Part shown: positions 33,307 through 45,434 of the stretch, one piece after another
Layout: each line of letters opens with the position of its first letter
How positions within the stretch are numbered: position 1 is the first letter of the stretch
Source: Pelobates cultripes
Taxonomy: Eukaryota > Chordata > Amphibia > Anura > Pelobatidae
Assembly (NCBI GenBank): GCA_933207985.1
Contig: OW240913.1
Coordinates: 274,271,943-274,335,942 of the forward strand
Direction: 5' to 3'
Length of the DNA: 64,000 nucleotides
Notes under the pieces: generated by a model
Told to the model about the DNA's origin: nothing
The model's database searches: none
Seen by the model: the letters and a program-made list of their open reading frames with translations, nothing else
Position numbers and translations under genes: made by a program

Positions 33307-34776
33307 CAGTCAGGTCCATAAATATTGGGACATCGACACAATTCTAATGTTTTTGGCTCTATACACCATCACAATGGATTTGAAATGAAATGAACAAGAT
33401 GTGCTTTAACTGCAGACTTTCAGCTTTAATTTGAGGGTATTTACATCCAAATCAGGTGAACGGTGTAGGAATTACAACAGTTTGTATATGTGCCTCCCAC
33501 TTTTCAAGGGACCAAAAGTAATGGGACAATTGGCTGCTCAGCTCTTCCATGGCCAGGTGTGTGTTATTCCCTCATTATCCCATTTACAAGGAGCAGATAA
33601 AAGGTCCAGAGTTAATTTCAAGTGTGCTATTTGCATTTGGAATCTGTTGCTGTCAACTCTCAATATGAGATCCAAAGAGCTGTCACAATCAGTGAAGCAA
33701 GCCATCATTAGGTTGAAGAAACAAAAAAAAAACATCAGAGAGATGGAACATCCTTAAAAAGAAAGAACGCACCGGTGAGCTCAGCAACACCAAAAGACCC
33801 GGAAGACCACGGAAAACAACTGTGGTGGATGACCGAAGAATTCTTTCCCTGGTGTAGAAAATACCCTTCACAACAGTTGGCCAGATCAAGAACACTCTCC
33901 AGGAGGTAGGTGTATGTGTGTCAAAGTCAACAATCAAGAGAAGACTTCACTGGAGTGAATACAGAGGGTCCACCATTGGTGAACCTCAAAAACAGGAAGG
34001 CCAGATTATGATTCAAAGCATACCACCTCATCAGTGAACCATGGTGGTGGTAGTGTCATGGTGTGGGCATGTATGGCTGCCAATGGAACTGGTTCTCTTG
34101 TATTTATTGATGATGTGACTGCTGACAAAAGCAGCAGGATGAATTCTGAAGTGTTTCGGGCAATATTATCTGCTCATATTCAGCCAAATGCTTCAGAACT
34201 CATTGGACGGCGCTTCACAGTGCAGATGGACAATGACCCGAAGCATACTGCAAAAGCAACCAAAGAGTTTTTTAAGGGAAAGAAGTGGAATGTTATGCAA
34301 TGGCCAAGTCAATCACCTGACCTGAATCCGATTGAGCATGCATTTCACTTGATGAAGACAAAACTGAAGGGAAAATGCCCCAAGAACAAGCAGGAACTGA
34401 AGACAGTTGCAGTAGAGAGCTTGCAGAGTATCACCAGGGATGAAACCCAGCGTCTGGTGATGTCTATGCGTTCCAGACTTCAGGCTGTAATTGACTGCAA
34501 AGGATTTGCAACCATGTATTAAAAAGTGAAAGTTTGATTTATGACTGTTAATCTGTCCCATTACTTTTGGTCCCTTAAAAAGTGGGAGGCACATATACAA
34601 ACTGTTGTAATTCCTACACCGTTCACCTGATTTGGATGTAAATACCCTCAAATTAAAAGCTGAAAGTCTGCAGTTAAAGCACATCTTGTTTGTTTCATTT
34701 CAAACCCATTGTGTTGGTGTATAAAGCCAAAAAGATTAGAATTGTGTCGATGTTCCAATATTTATGGACCTGACTG
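33307..34776 (+). mobile_element. Tc1/mariner transposon, copy 1
   Basis: The element is flanked by TA (33305-33306, 34777-34778). It begins CAGTCAGGTCCATAAATATT and ends with the complement. Terminal inverted repeats extend about 225 bp (33307-33530 and 34550-34776). It carries a broken transposase on the plus strand. Its length of 1470 bp is normal for a Tc1 with long TIRs. Confidence 0.95.
33665..34522 (+). pseudogene. Tc1 transposase, deleted
   Basis: It starts at MRSKELSQSVKQAIIRLKK (33665), the paired-type DNA-binding head. A deletion near 33742 removes part of the second helix region and shifts the frame. GRPRKTTVV remains. A larger deletion near 34007 removes the segment holding the first catalytic aspartate (WTDETK in copy 2). 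The rest is open (34034-34522) with GGGSVMVWACMA, MDNDPKHT and the catalytic glutamate in NPIEHAF, ending naturally. It is not functional. Confidence 0.95.
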
Positions 34777-34779
34777 TAT

Positions 34780-35265
34780 TTCTGTTTACACATAAATATA
34801 TTTATATACACTTGCTTGGGTTGAGGCTTTTGTCTATTCTATCATACTGCATGTGGGATTCGATTTTTTTGTGTGCACATTATCTTTTCACAATACATTG
34901 GACATAGTTCAGCTTGCAATGTGTGACCAATTTGAACTATTTATGTTCAGCAATGATGAATGTAATTCAATTCAATAATTCAATAATTAAATGTTTGTAA
35001 TGGTACATCCCAAGCAAAAAAAGTCTTGCCTTATTCACATACCATCTAAAAGAATATTCAAATGGTAATTAATATGTTTGTTTTTAACTTTAGAATATTC
35101 CTTTACTGCTTTGAATTATGGCCCCCACCCTTTACACATTTTTGAAACCTGTCATAAGGTCATTACGTTTACCAGTAATCCAGCGACAAGACAGTCTCCT
35201 CCCGGCAGCCACTTTGCTTCCTTTGAGATCATTCTTCGTGATATTGATGTAATCTAAAGTTTATA
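34780..35265. other. unassigned
   Basis: AT-rich flank of the Tc1 copy with no feature seen. Confidence 0.4.
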
Positions 35266-35475
35266 GAGAAACATTGGGAATCTACAACTTATGTGTGACA
35301 ATCCCTGAGCATCATTGATCCAATAATCTTCAGAGAGAAGATACAGCGCATGTGTGGCAATCACCGAGCACCATCGATCTGATAATTCTCAGGGAGAATA
35401 ATTGGGAATGTCCAGCGCATGTGTGACAATTACAGTGCACCACTGATCTGATAATTCTCAGAGAGTAGCATTGAA
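35266..35475 (+). repeat. ~70-bp tandem repeat, three copies
   Basis: Units share GCATGTGTGACAAT, GAGCA(C/T)CA, GATCTGATAATTCTCAG and AGAGA. The spacing is about 65-75 bp. The second and third units are closest to each other. Confidence 0.75.
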
Positions 35476-35559
35476 TCCATAGCTTAATTTAATAACACTG
35501 GGTGTGTTTCCCATCATCTTGCTTTGTGTGATCACAATGAACAAGAACCTTTTATTTTT

Positions 35560-36022
35560 TAAGAAACGCCTCTAGTGGCTGTCAGTCTAAAGCGTGTTCT
35601 CTGGCACACTGCAATTTTTTAGTTTGACACTGCTAAACAAGAGGGACAGCATCTATTATTATTATTATTATTATTATTTATAAAGCACCAACAAATTCCA
35701 CAGTGTTGAACGATCGATGGACTAACAAACATGTAATTGTAACTAGATGAGTTGGGCGCACAGGAACAGTAGGGTTGAGAGTGTGGCAGTGGGAATGTGA
35801 CGCTATTAACAGTTTATTTGACATGCTTTCCTGAAAAAGTGAATTTTCAATGATTTTTCGAATGGAGATTTGGACATCTAACAGAGAAGGAAAGGGAGTT
35901 CCACAAAGAGGTCTTGAATGCAACCTTAAAAGGTGGAAGTATGAGGATAGGCGTAGGTCTTAACAGAGCGAAGGGGCCTAGACAAGACATTAAAATATAC
36001 TGATTTTAATTTTTAGAGTGTC
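35560..36022. mobile_element. TTAA-type DNA transposon fragment interrupted by L2
   Basis: The left piece (35560-35655) has GCCTCTAGTGGCTGTC, like the 37.4-kb copy. The right piece ends AGAGTGTCCCTTTC near 36020, resembling the terminal GTCCCTTTAA. Between them sits an L2 3' end (35656-35980). Confidence 0.45.
35656..35980 (-). mobile_element. L2 LINE 3' fragment
   Basis: An (ATT)n tail at 35656-35680 is followed by TTTATAAAGCACCAACAAATTCC, a 3' end related to that of the L2 at 59838. Further in, the minus strand reads a short LCGTPFPSL-like C-terminal remnant. Confidence 0.6.
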
Positions 36023-37412
36023 CCTTTCAAATTAATTCGCTTTCACACTTGCTCAAACATATCCAAACACTTTAAGTTGCTTTTTTTCTAGTGTTTTTGC
36101 AGATAATGCACCAGCTTAGCTGAAATATTTAATGGAATTGGCCTCATCCTCTTAGCACAAGGGGTTGCTCATTGAACAGGCCAAGGAATTAAGGAAATAT
36201 TTGTCCTTTTGTCAACTGCCCCATCTCAACACACAGGAGAGGCAGCCGCTTGGTTCACTATCTATATTCTAACCTACACGTGGATGTGCATGTTTTATTA
36301 ACCCATTCTATGGGCCATTTGAGTATTAGACACCCATGTGGCACCCTCCTTATTACAATGAGTTGTATATATATTAAACATGTGTGCTGCTCTGGTCTTT
36401 ACATTTATAGCAAAAAAACTCAAACTTTAATTTTCTTATAAAACCTTTTTCAAAGATAGAACAATAGAACCATATGTTGGTAGAATGTTTCAGAAGATTT
36501 TTGTCAGGTGTTTAATATTGATTCTGGAATTTTGCCAGCTTGAACTTTTTTGTGATCCGCAGACAAGTATCAATGAGTGAGTTGTGTAGCTTGGTCCCAC
36601 TGGACAATAACAGTGTATCAGGAGCTCAAGAGAACTTAGTCATGTACGTTTCTATATTTCAAAAACAACTTGGGCTTCAGCTAAAAGACACATTTTATGA
36701 CCATTACACTCCTTAACCTCTGCCGTGTCTGCTTCTTGACCCAAACTAAGGTGACCTGTACTCAGACTTACTTCTTTCATCCTCCAAAGTCTGTGATCAC
36801 AAATGCAGTGTTGTGTAGAAATTCAAGCAATGCACACTAGTTCCCATGTAGTAAACTATAAATGTGATATGGCCATTGTACACATGCACACAGTCACTGT
36901 TCTGAATCCCCCGTCCTCTGCTTTGTGCTTGCATGTGATTTAGGTAAAAAGCAATAAATGGAATAGCTAGTGTAAATTGAAGCAAAAGGCATATGGTGGG
37001 AATTGGAGGAAATACAGGAAGGCATTAGAACTGAAAATGGGTAAATAAACTGGGGGAATATGACTTGGGACAATGAATTAGTGAAAGATGAGGACAGTAG
37101 AGGGAGAGAAATGTAAACTGAGGGCCAGAGGAAAGTTTTTTTTATTGTTGTAATGGTCTCTAATCTGATCTAAACTCTACAATTTTTGCAGAAATGTCCA
37201 TTTCCGAATCAATTTTAAATTCACTTTGAAATCACAGTGAATTCTCACTTTAATAAATAACCCTGTTAAGAGTGACTGGATAAAGAATAAAGCAGAACAT
37301 GTTTCTGTTGTCCATTGCGATGCCAGCGAAAAAAGCCAGACAAATTCCAAAATCCCCCAGGAACGTATGGTAACCTTACCTACTATGAATTACAGTGTGG
37401 CTCAAATTATTG
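36023..37412. other. unassigned
   Basis: No gene or repeat was recognised. Confidence 0.4.
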
Positions 37413-37885
37413 TTAAAGGGAAACTATAGTGTTGGGAACAGAAACCTGTATTCCTAACACTGTAACTCCCTCTATCTCCCCCTGTCCTCATGGCCTCGCT
37501 CGCACATAAAGGGTTATAACTACCAGAACCCAGCGTCAATGTCCCTCGGTGCTCCTCTTACATCATCCTATGGGGGGATAATGCACATGCAAATCGAGTG
37601 TCGTGAGTGCATTAGGCCCTCCCCATAGGAAATCATTCAATCAATGCAGAGCGTGAGGATGTGCAGCGTCAGTTAGGCAACTAAAAGTCGCCTAGCAAGC
37701 AGGAAGCACCTCTAGTGACTGTCTTGTAGACAGCCACTAAAGGCTAACTTAGTGCTGCAATGTAAACATCACAGTTTCTGTAAAACTGCAATATTTTACA
37801 TTGCAGGACTAAGGGCAACATGGACACTGTACCCAGACCATTTCAAAAAGCTGAAATGGTCTGGGTGCCTATGATACCCTTTTAA
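37413..37885. mobile_element. non-autonomous TTAA-type DNA transposon
   Basis: It begins TTAAAGGGAAACTATAGTG and ends GGGTGCCTATGATACCCTTTTAA, so the ends are imperfect inverted repeats with TTAA at each side. It has no ORF. Relatives are at 5540, 20864, 35560 and 39215. Confidence 0.7.
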
Positions 37886-38590
37886 ACTTTTCCTATGCAT
37901 TTAAATTGGCCAGTGAGTTTACAGGCATCTTGTACTGCACCTTGCTTCCATCTCTTGGTGAGCTGGTCCACTAGCATTGTATTTCATTCCACATATGGAC
38001 TCCTGACTTTGGAGCTGCGTGTATCAGAACTAGAGGGGAGGTACATCATGACATTTATTTAACAACTTTAGTACCATTCCTGTGCGCAATTCTATATTTG
38101 ATGCTTGCATGATTGTAGACTTAGATAGCACAGCAAAGAAATATTTTTCACATTTTCTCTTATGAATTACATGCAAGGAACCTTGCTGGAACACACAGGA
38201 GATGCCTGAGCTGGTTAGTCATATGAGACATGACATAAGGATAGGTTAAGGTATAAGAAGTAAAATTGACTTTTGTTACGGTCTGAAGAAGATTAAATTA
38301 AATACTTCTCAACCCATTTCCAGTATGCCTAATATGTGTTTACTGCTTTCAAACCCCCCCAGTGCATCCGTTTTCTAAATAGAATAATACGGTCTAATTG
38401 TTTGCATACTGTAGCATAATTAACAGAATAGTGTTTTTAGGGTTAATATGAAGCTTTACATCTCATTAAGCTATATTTGTTTTCCTGCAAAAACATGTAG
38501 CCATGGGGGAGCTTGACATCCCAGGATATAGAGGAGAGACAAAGAAATACAATTATTTCCTTCGTTTCTTGTGGTTGCATGTGGTCTTGG
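37886..38590. other. unassigned
   Basis: No gene or repeat was recognised. Confidence 0.4.
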
Positions 38591-38594
38591 TTGA

Positions 38595-38622
38595 TTCCTG
38601 AAGAGGTGAAACATGTCTGGCT
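38595..38622 (+). ncRNA. hammerhead-like relic with collapsed stem II
   Basis: CTGAAGA (38598-38604), three bases, then GAAACATGTCTGG. Both core halves and the GTC site are present, but stem II is reduced to almost nothing. It may be a chance match or a decayed copy. Confidence 0.25.
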
Positions 38623-38919
38623 ACAGCGATTATGTCAAGTTCTTGTAAAAAATAATGAATAATCTTAACGAGATCATTTTTTTTTTTTTATGATTTAAGG
38701 GAAATAATACAAAAAGAAAAAACTTTAGACATAACTAGCTTCAATAAATGGTTAGTTCCATCTTCCAACATTTTGTTGAGCAAAACCAAGAAAAATGTAG
38801 ATTACATGAAGCAGCCATTTTGTTTTACTTGTAGACAATAAGTGGTAATATGTATATCTGTATATGTGTGTCGCAATATTTGTATAAACATAAATATGCG
38901 CCTGCATGCTAACAACATT

Positions 38920-39150
38920 GCACACAAACACACCTCTGCATTCAAATGCCAACATTGTACTCAAAGACAGCCCTGCATTACACTACAGACAAACACACCT
39001 GCCATGCAAACACTAACACAACAAACACACCCCTGCATTCAAGCACCAATAATGCTCACATATACAACCCTGCTTTCAAACATTAACAATATACACAAAA
39101 ACACAAACATTCACAAATACATACTCCATGCAAAAATACACCTATATTCA
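38920..39150 (+). repeat. CA-rich degenerate tandem repeat
   Basis: Units of about 55-60 bp carry ACAAACACACCTCTGCATTC and CCAACATTG-like words. The open frame across it is low-complexity. Confidence 0.7.
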
Positions 39151-39214
39151 CATACAACAACTGCACGCTGTCTATCATAGTCTGTCTGAGACCATCTGAC
39201 TGAAATAGCAGGGT

Positions 39215-39388
39215 TTTACTATGCAAATTCACAGAAGGGCCTCTAGTGACTGTTTGAGACACAGCCAGTAGAGGCAGGTTAATCCTGCAAAGAAAATATT
39301 GTTATTTCGGCAGGGTTAAAACAGGAGGCACATGGCATCCAGACCACCTGAGATTAAGTGGCCTGGGTGCCTATAGTGTACTTTTAAA
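39215..39388. mobile_element. TTAA-type transposon fragment
   Basis: GGCCTCTAGTGACTGTTTGA and GTGGCCTGGGTGCCTATAGTGT match the right half of the 37413-37885 element. It ends CTTTTAAATAA. Confidence 0.6.
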
Positions 39389-40773
39389 TAATTTAAAAAA
39401 TGTATCCAAAATTAATATTTTTTCAAAAAGTGTTTCACTGCAATGCGTGAAGAGAGAGCCTTCCTGAATAAAAGTGCAGGCCCATTTGAAAACCACCACC
39501 CATGCTGGTTATTTCCACTCTGGAGAGCCCATGCTCTGACCATGTGCTCATGCTGCACTTTAAAGGAACATTTAACTGGTGTTCTGAGAAATGGAACCCA
39601 ATGGAAAAACTCCAGGATGGTGAGAAAAGGGTCGAAATCCAGGACAGTCCAGGACTGGTGTAAGGCATGTAACATATAGTGACCATCAAAATAAGAGACA
39701 TAGACAGTCATTTTTACAAGGACTTATATGACTTTATTGAAACCTCAGTGGTGAGAAGCATGTTTACACCTGAACATACCTGTACTTATACATCCACCTG
39801 ACACATGTCTAAATGCTTCTTTGTAATGTGCTAAATGCTAGACTTAGTGACACCAGAAAGACAATTTTCCATCAGAGTTGAGGCGACACAACTGGAAACA
39901 TTCAGGGAATGTAAAAGACTATGTTTGAAGAATCAGAAAATTAAAGTGGTTCTGTCGTGAGATATTTTCTTTGCTCAACCATATTGCATTGTAAAGCAGC
40001 TAGTTCCTTGTGTTTATATTTTTAAAATATAATTTAAAAAAATTGTTTAAAAAAAATCTCTATCTAGTCTTGATTTTCTTTTGGTGCACTGAGCAATTGG
40101 TATAATCAGGAAAAGAAAACAGGCATTACCTTTTCCATGAACAGGGGAATGGTGGTGGGAGCTAATCAGCTCATCTTTGTAAATTCCATGTTGTGACTGA
40201 CTGCTAGCAATCCACCCACTCAACAATTCTGTTCTATATCTTTTTACCAGTCATAAATTTTGTAGTTGTCCTGCTGTCTTTGGTTTGTATTTCCAATGGC
40301 CCACCTCGGTAGACACCAAGTAGTATCCAAATACCACAAACACTGCAAACTAGACTTGAAAATTTTAGAGCTGCTCTATGCCAAATGGGGCTGGCTCAGT
40401 GAGGCTGCCAGTCTGCTTGGTGTAAATCCACGTCAGACTGAGACCACCTCTTTACTGTCAGTCTCCCTTATTTTGGACAGATCCTCCTCTGGAAAACCCT
40501 ACACTGGCATGCCCCCTGTGGCCTGACCCACCCCCATTTATACCTGCCTGTGTTGGGAGTTATATCTTTTCATTAGTAGGCATCCTTCAGGTTTTAGAAG
40601 CATTGCCAAAATGTGCTCTCAAATATGAAAAAAATTGTTAAGAAGTAGTTACAGATATGCTGTATTTATTATAACTACATTTATTAAAATTATATTAACC
40701 TGTTGGTAATGTTGAGGGAAATTGCAATGTCAGATCCAACATTTTTTATCAATCTGAAATATAATAGATTAAA

Positions 40774-40810
<37 letters not shown>

Positions 40811-43203
40811 CGCACATCTATTGAAAAATATATATTTTTTAAACATTAATTAGATATATATTTCCCAGTGTGTGCTGGACATATCACAGGTCTTTCATTG
40901 AGAAGTCTTCTAGATAAATAGGGCATGAGCAGAACTAGCAATTCATACATTTCTCAATAAACTGTGTTATAACTGCATGACAAGTAAGTGCAACAGCATA
41001 CATGTTCATGATCAGTGAGTTTAATATTAGTCTGCCTAACTCACCAATCGTGCCTGGTTCCCTTCACTTCCACTTTGAAATATCACAGCAGGTAAGTCAG
41101 GAAACTGCCTGACAGCTGGAAAGTGTGACAAAGGTGTTTTATAAAAGTCAGATTCTTTTGAAATCAGCACCTTTATAAAATATACCTGCAGGGACAGGGA
41201 CATCACAGCCCTGAAGAGTTGCCCGGAGACTTCCTTTAACGGAACACCTGTCATCTGTAAGCATTATCCATTAACTTGGCTTTACTGAACTCTGTAATCT
41301 TACACTAGTGATGTTATCAAAAACCACACCACTTGTTTTTTGTCTTTCAATTGGCAGTATTAACCCATCACGCTTGACACCTCAAGATTGAGGATGAAAG
41401 TCTGAGCCCTTTTTTAAGACAATATCATTTTCTGACTTTGGCACTTTTAACAGCAGTAAAATAGTGCATGAATGGTGTGTGAAATTTGGATTCTGATATA
41501 TTATTCGAACATCAGATCTTACAAATAAAGGATTACTATAAGCACAGTAGCCACGACAGCCTGCTGCAGTGGTTACGGTGCCAGTTATCCCCTGATGTGC
41601 TCCCATGGTGAGGATTATATAATTTGTGAAATATTTGTGACTTACCTGGGCAATTCAGGTCATTCATTGACTGAGAGCCAAACATATTCATTCATTGACT
41701 GAGAGCCAAACATATATATATACAACCTGTTAATGTGACTATATACATTAAGCGAACACAGACATACACATACACATACACATGTATTATGAAACATGAA
41801 TCATTAAGGCAAAGCCGGCAGAGAATAGAAGACATGCCCTCTGAAGATTGTCAGAGTATTGAAACCAAGAGCTTGGCAGACCCACATTGCAAGAACCCGC
41901 AGACAGCAGTTAAACCTCAGCTTATAGGTATGCAGCCAAAGTGTATGCAGACAAGGAAAACAGGTGTGTCAAGTTAAGGAGAGTTTTTTAAGAGAAAGGG
42001 TTTGTCGTCATTATTGCTTTGTCTCCAAGTGCACGGATGCATAACAGCTTTCCCCTAAGAACTTGTCACTTTGACTTCAGCAAACTGTCATTTAGTTTGA
42101 TTTGTTTCCTTTCTTGTCTGCTTGTTTTCTTTAAAGGTGCACCTGACCTGTCTCAGGAAGGAGAGATTAAAAAAAAAACTACAACAATAACCAAAAATAA
42201 TGGCTTTTAGGTAGACTGGAACCAGCAATTACAATAATGCTAAAAGTTATTTTCTATCACACGCAAAAAAAAATAAATCCATTTCAAATTCTGCATATCC
42301 TACGTTTTAAAATGAATCTTATCTATTCATTTATGCATGGAAGTAATCTGCATTTAATATGCTATCGCATTACTGATAATAAACTGATAATATAAAGGTA
42401 ACAATACAGTAAAGAATTTTTAATTAGGTTTTCGCTATTAGCTATTACCTCACTGTTGTTGGCATAGGGATACAACCTAAGGTATAAACATAGCAGTGGC
42501 CGCATGTACATTTGTTTCTTTTCATTATCGTTTGAGTGGCATAACGCAATATACAGGTTGTGTGAGTGGTCAACTTTAAGTCACACATTACATCTGTTCT
42601 ATTCACCAAGTAAGGATGCAAAAGGAACTGTCAATTGTAGTAACAGATAGCAGGCTTACTGGTCCTTAGAATGGCTGGGTTTAATGGAGAGTACAATACA
42701 AGGTCAACGGCAGAACCTGCACAGAGAACAGGATAATCAGAAACAGGGCAAGAGCAAAACCAAAAAAACACAACTGCAAGGAATGTGCTATTGGCTAAAC
42801 AAGAACCACCACAAGGAGCAAAGGGGTTTAAGTAACCTCAACATGATTGGTTTGTGTCATCCATGTGCCATGAAGATGCTGCACCAAAAGTAAAATTGGG
42901 GTCACATCAATAATGACAAGTGTTTGTACCGTCATATGCCACATGGCAAATACCTTTAGAGAGGTAATATTTTATCCTTCTAGGGTGATTCCAACCATTT
43001 AGATCGTACTTTTGGATTTTAAAGGAGTACTCAAGCACAGAGTAAGAGATGTGCCCTAATAAATTGACTAAAACAAAAAAGGAAATAGTTAAAAATTAAA
43101 TCATGACTTATTCTGTTTGTCCACCCTTGTACCAATGGAATTTTTCTGTCGCAATATAAATATAAAATAATAATAATAACTTCATTATATGACTAGAATA
43201 AGC
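39389..43203. other. unassigned, with small simple repeats
   Basis: No gene was recognised. It contains a poly-A/(TA)n tract at about 40770-40811 and a two-copy 30-bp duplication around ATTGACTGAGAGCCAAACAT (41664-41712). Short ORFs, for example near 40266, 41735 and 42684, show no family motif. Confidence 0.4.
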
Positions 43204-43205
43204 TA

Positions 43206-44687
43206 CAGTCAGGTCCATAAATATTGGGACATTCATACACCAACACATGAAACATGCATTTGAGTCATCCAAATCGGAACAGTCAGGACCAAAAGTAATG
43301 GGACAGATTAACAGTCCAAACTTTCACTTTTTAATACATGGTTGCAAATCCTTTGCAGTCAATTCAGCCTGAAGTCTGGAACGCATAGACATCAACAGAC
43401 GCTGGGTTTCATTCCTGGTGATACTCTGCAAGCTCTCTACTGCAACTGTCTTCAGTTCCTGCTTGTTCTTGGGGCATTTTCCCTTCAGTTTTGTCTTCAT
43501 CAAGTGAAATGCATGCTCAATCGGATTCAGGTCAGGTGATTGACTTGGCCTTTGCATAACATTCCACTTCTTTCCCTTAAAAAACTCTTTGGTTGCTTTT
43601 GCAGTATGCTTCGGGCCATTGTCCATCTGCACTGTGAAGCGCCGTCCAATGAGTTCTGAAGCATTGGCTGAATATGAGCAGATAATATTGCCCGGGGCAG
43701 CACATCATCAATAAATACAAGAGAACCAGTTCCATTGGCAGCCATACATGCCCACGCCATGACACTACCATCACCATGCTTCACTGATGAGGTGGTATGC
43801 TTTGAATCATGAGCAGTTCCTTTCCTTCTCCATACTCTTCTCTTCACATCACTCTGGTACAAGTTGATCTTGGTCTCATCTGTCCATAGGATGTTGTTCC
43901 AGAACTGTGAAGGCATTTTTAGATGTTGTTTGGCAAACTCTAATCTGGCATACCTGTTTTTGAGGTTCACCAATGGTTTACATCTTGTGGTGAACCCTCT
44001 GTATTCACTCCGGTGAAGTCTTCTCTTGATTGTTGACTTTGACACACATACACCTACCTCCTGGAGAGTGTTCTTGATCTGGCCAACTGTTGTGAAGGGT
44101 ATTTTCTACACCAGGGAAAGAATTCTTCGGTCATCCACCACAGTTGTTTTCCGTGGTCTTCCAGGTCTTTTGGTGTTGCTGAGCTCATCGGTGCGTTCTT
44201 TCTTTTTAAGGATGTTCCAAACACTTGATTTGGCCACACCTAATGTTTTTGCTATCTCTCTGATGGGTTTGTTTTGTTTCTTCAGCCTAATGATGGCTTG
44301 CTTTACTGATAGTGACAGCTCTTTGGATCTCATATTGAGAGTTGACAGCAACAGATTCAAAATGCAAATAGCACACTTGAAATGAACTCTGGACCTTTTA
44401 TCTGCTCCTTGTAAATGGGATAATGAGGGAATAACACATACCTGGCCATGGAAGAGCTGAGCAGCCATTGTCCCATTAATTTTGGTCCCTTGAAAAGTGG
44501 GAGGCATATATACAAACTGTTGTAATTCCTACACCGTTCACTGATTTGGATGTAAATACCCTCAAATTAAAGCTGAAAGTATGCAGTTATAGCACATCTT
44601 GTTCATTTCATTTCAAATCCATTGTGATGGTGTATAGAGCCAAAAAGATTAGAATTGTGTCGATGTCCCAATTTATGGACCTGACTG
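43206..44687 (-). mobile_element. Tc1/mariner transposon, copy 2
   Basis: The element is flanked by TA (43204-43205, 44688-44689), with the same CAGTCAGGTCCATAAAT ends as copy 1 but the opposite orientation. The left inverted repeat (43206-43310) has lost roughly 120 bp compared with the right one, so the TIRs are unequal. Confidence 0.95.
43324..44333 (-). pseudogene. Tc1 transposase, one stop and one deletion
   Basis: It starts at MRSKELSLSVKQAIIRLKK (44333). The helix-turn-helix head is complete, with IREIAKTLGVAKSSVW, then the GRPRKTTVV linker. A TAG at 44106-44108 stands where a lysine is expected. The frame then resumes with STIKRRLHRSEYRG and the first catalytic Asp in ILWTDETKI. A deletion with frameshift near 43697 removes part of the core after VFIDDV. 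The third frame has MDNGPKHT and the catalytic Glu in NPIEHAF, and ends at 43324. It is better preserved than copy 1 in the first half but is still dead. Confidence 0.95.
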
Positions 44688-44689
44688 TA

Positions 44690-44995
44690 TAATGCCCTAT
44701 GGTGCTTTGTGCCCGTTTAACTTACTTGCAACTGATAAGTAGATGTTTGAACTCACTTTATTAATAATGTAATGAATGCTTAACCGGTTTAGGATTTAAA
44801 ACTTCAAGCCTGATATTTAATGAGTTCTAAATGCTCTATTTAATTTCCCTGTTTTTCATATGATTTCTTTCAAATGGAAAATACACTTATACTAATAGGA
44901 GATATATGGAAAAAAACTGCATTGTAGGGGATGCATGATGATGCTTAACAAGAACTTGAGGAAAGGAGATTTCACATGCAGCAGTGAAACAATAA
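44690..44995. other. unassigned
   Basis: Nothing recognised. Confidence 0.4.
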
Positions 44996-44999
44996 ACAT

Positions 45000-45292
45000 T
45001 TAGGGTTCTCTGTCTAGAGCAGTTATTTAATCAAATCCAAGAGGCACCTTCAAAGAAAGGCTGGTTGACTTTTTAGCAAAAGTAATATATAGAACTATAA
45101 ATGTTAATATTATTAATAATATCTGGTTAATCTTGGGTGAAATATGGTTCCCAATATTGGAGGTTTCTCTTTTTGAACTACAATTGGAAATTGATATGAT
45201 ATTGGGCTACCCAGCATTTTGTACAATGACAGCAGGGATGTGTCAAACGTTAAACTTGATGGAACTTTTTCAACCTATGTAGCTATGTTTTA
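45000..45292 (+). mobile_element. probable CR1 3' tail
   Basis: TTAAACTTGATGGAAC, TTTTTCAACC and TATGTAGCTATG near 45248-45288 are a degraded form of the CR1 3' end seen in complement at 27403 and 62966. The sequence upstream has no clear coding. Confidence 0.5.
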
Positions 45293-45434
45293 AGAATTAG
45301 AGTAGCTCATATAAAGTTGAATGCAGTGGTAGCCCGTTTGTAAGCACTTTTTGTGGCACTCTCAATAGATCTTAGGACTAGGAGATACATCTCTCTAATT
45401 TGGACCATGTCCAACTTATCCATCTGCTCATTGT

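Noticed and set aside
39412..39711. Overlapping ~80-100-aa frames
   Set aside because: Three mutually overlapping frames on both strands, none with recognisable motifs.
43020..43060. AAAGGAGTACTCAAGCAC as a transposon start
   Set aside because: Resembles a TTAAAGG terminus but has no TTAA partner or internal similarity to the other copies.
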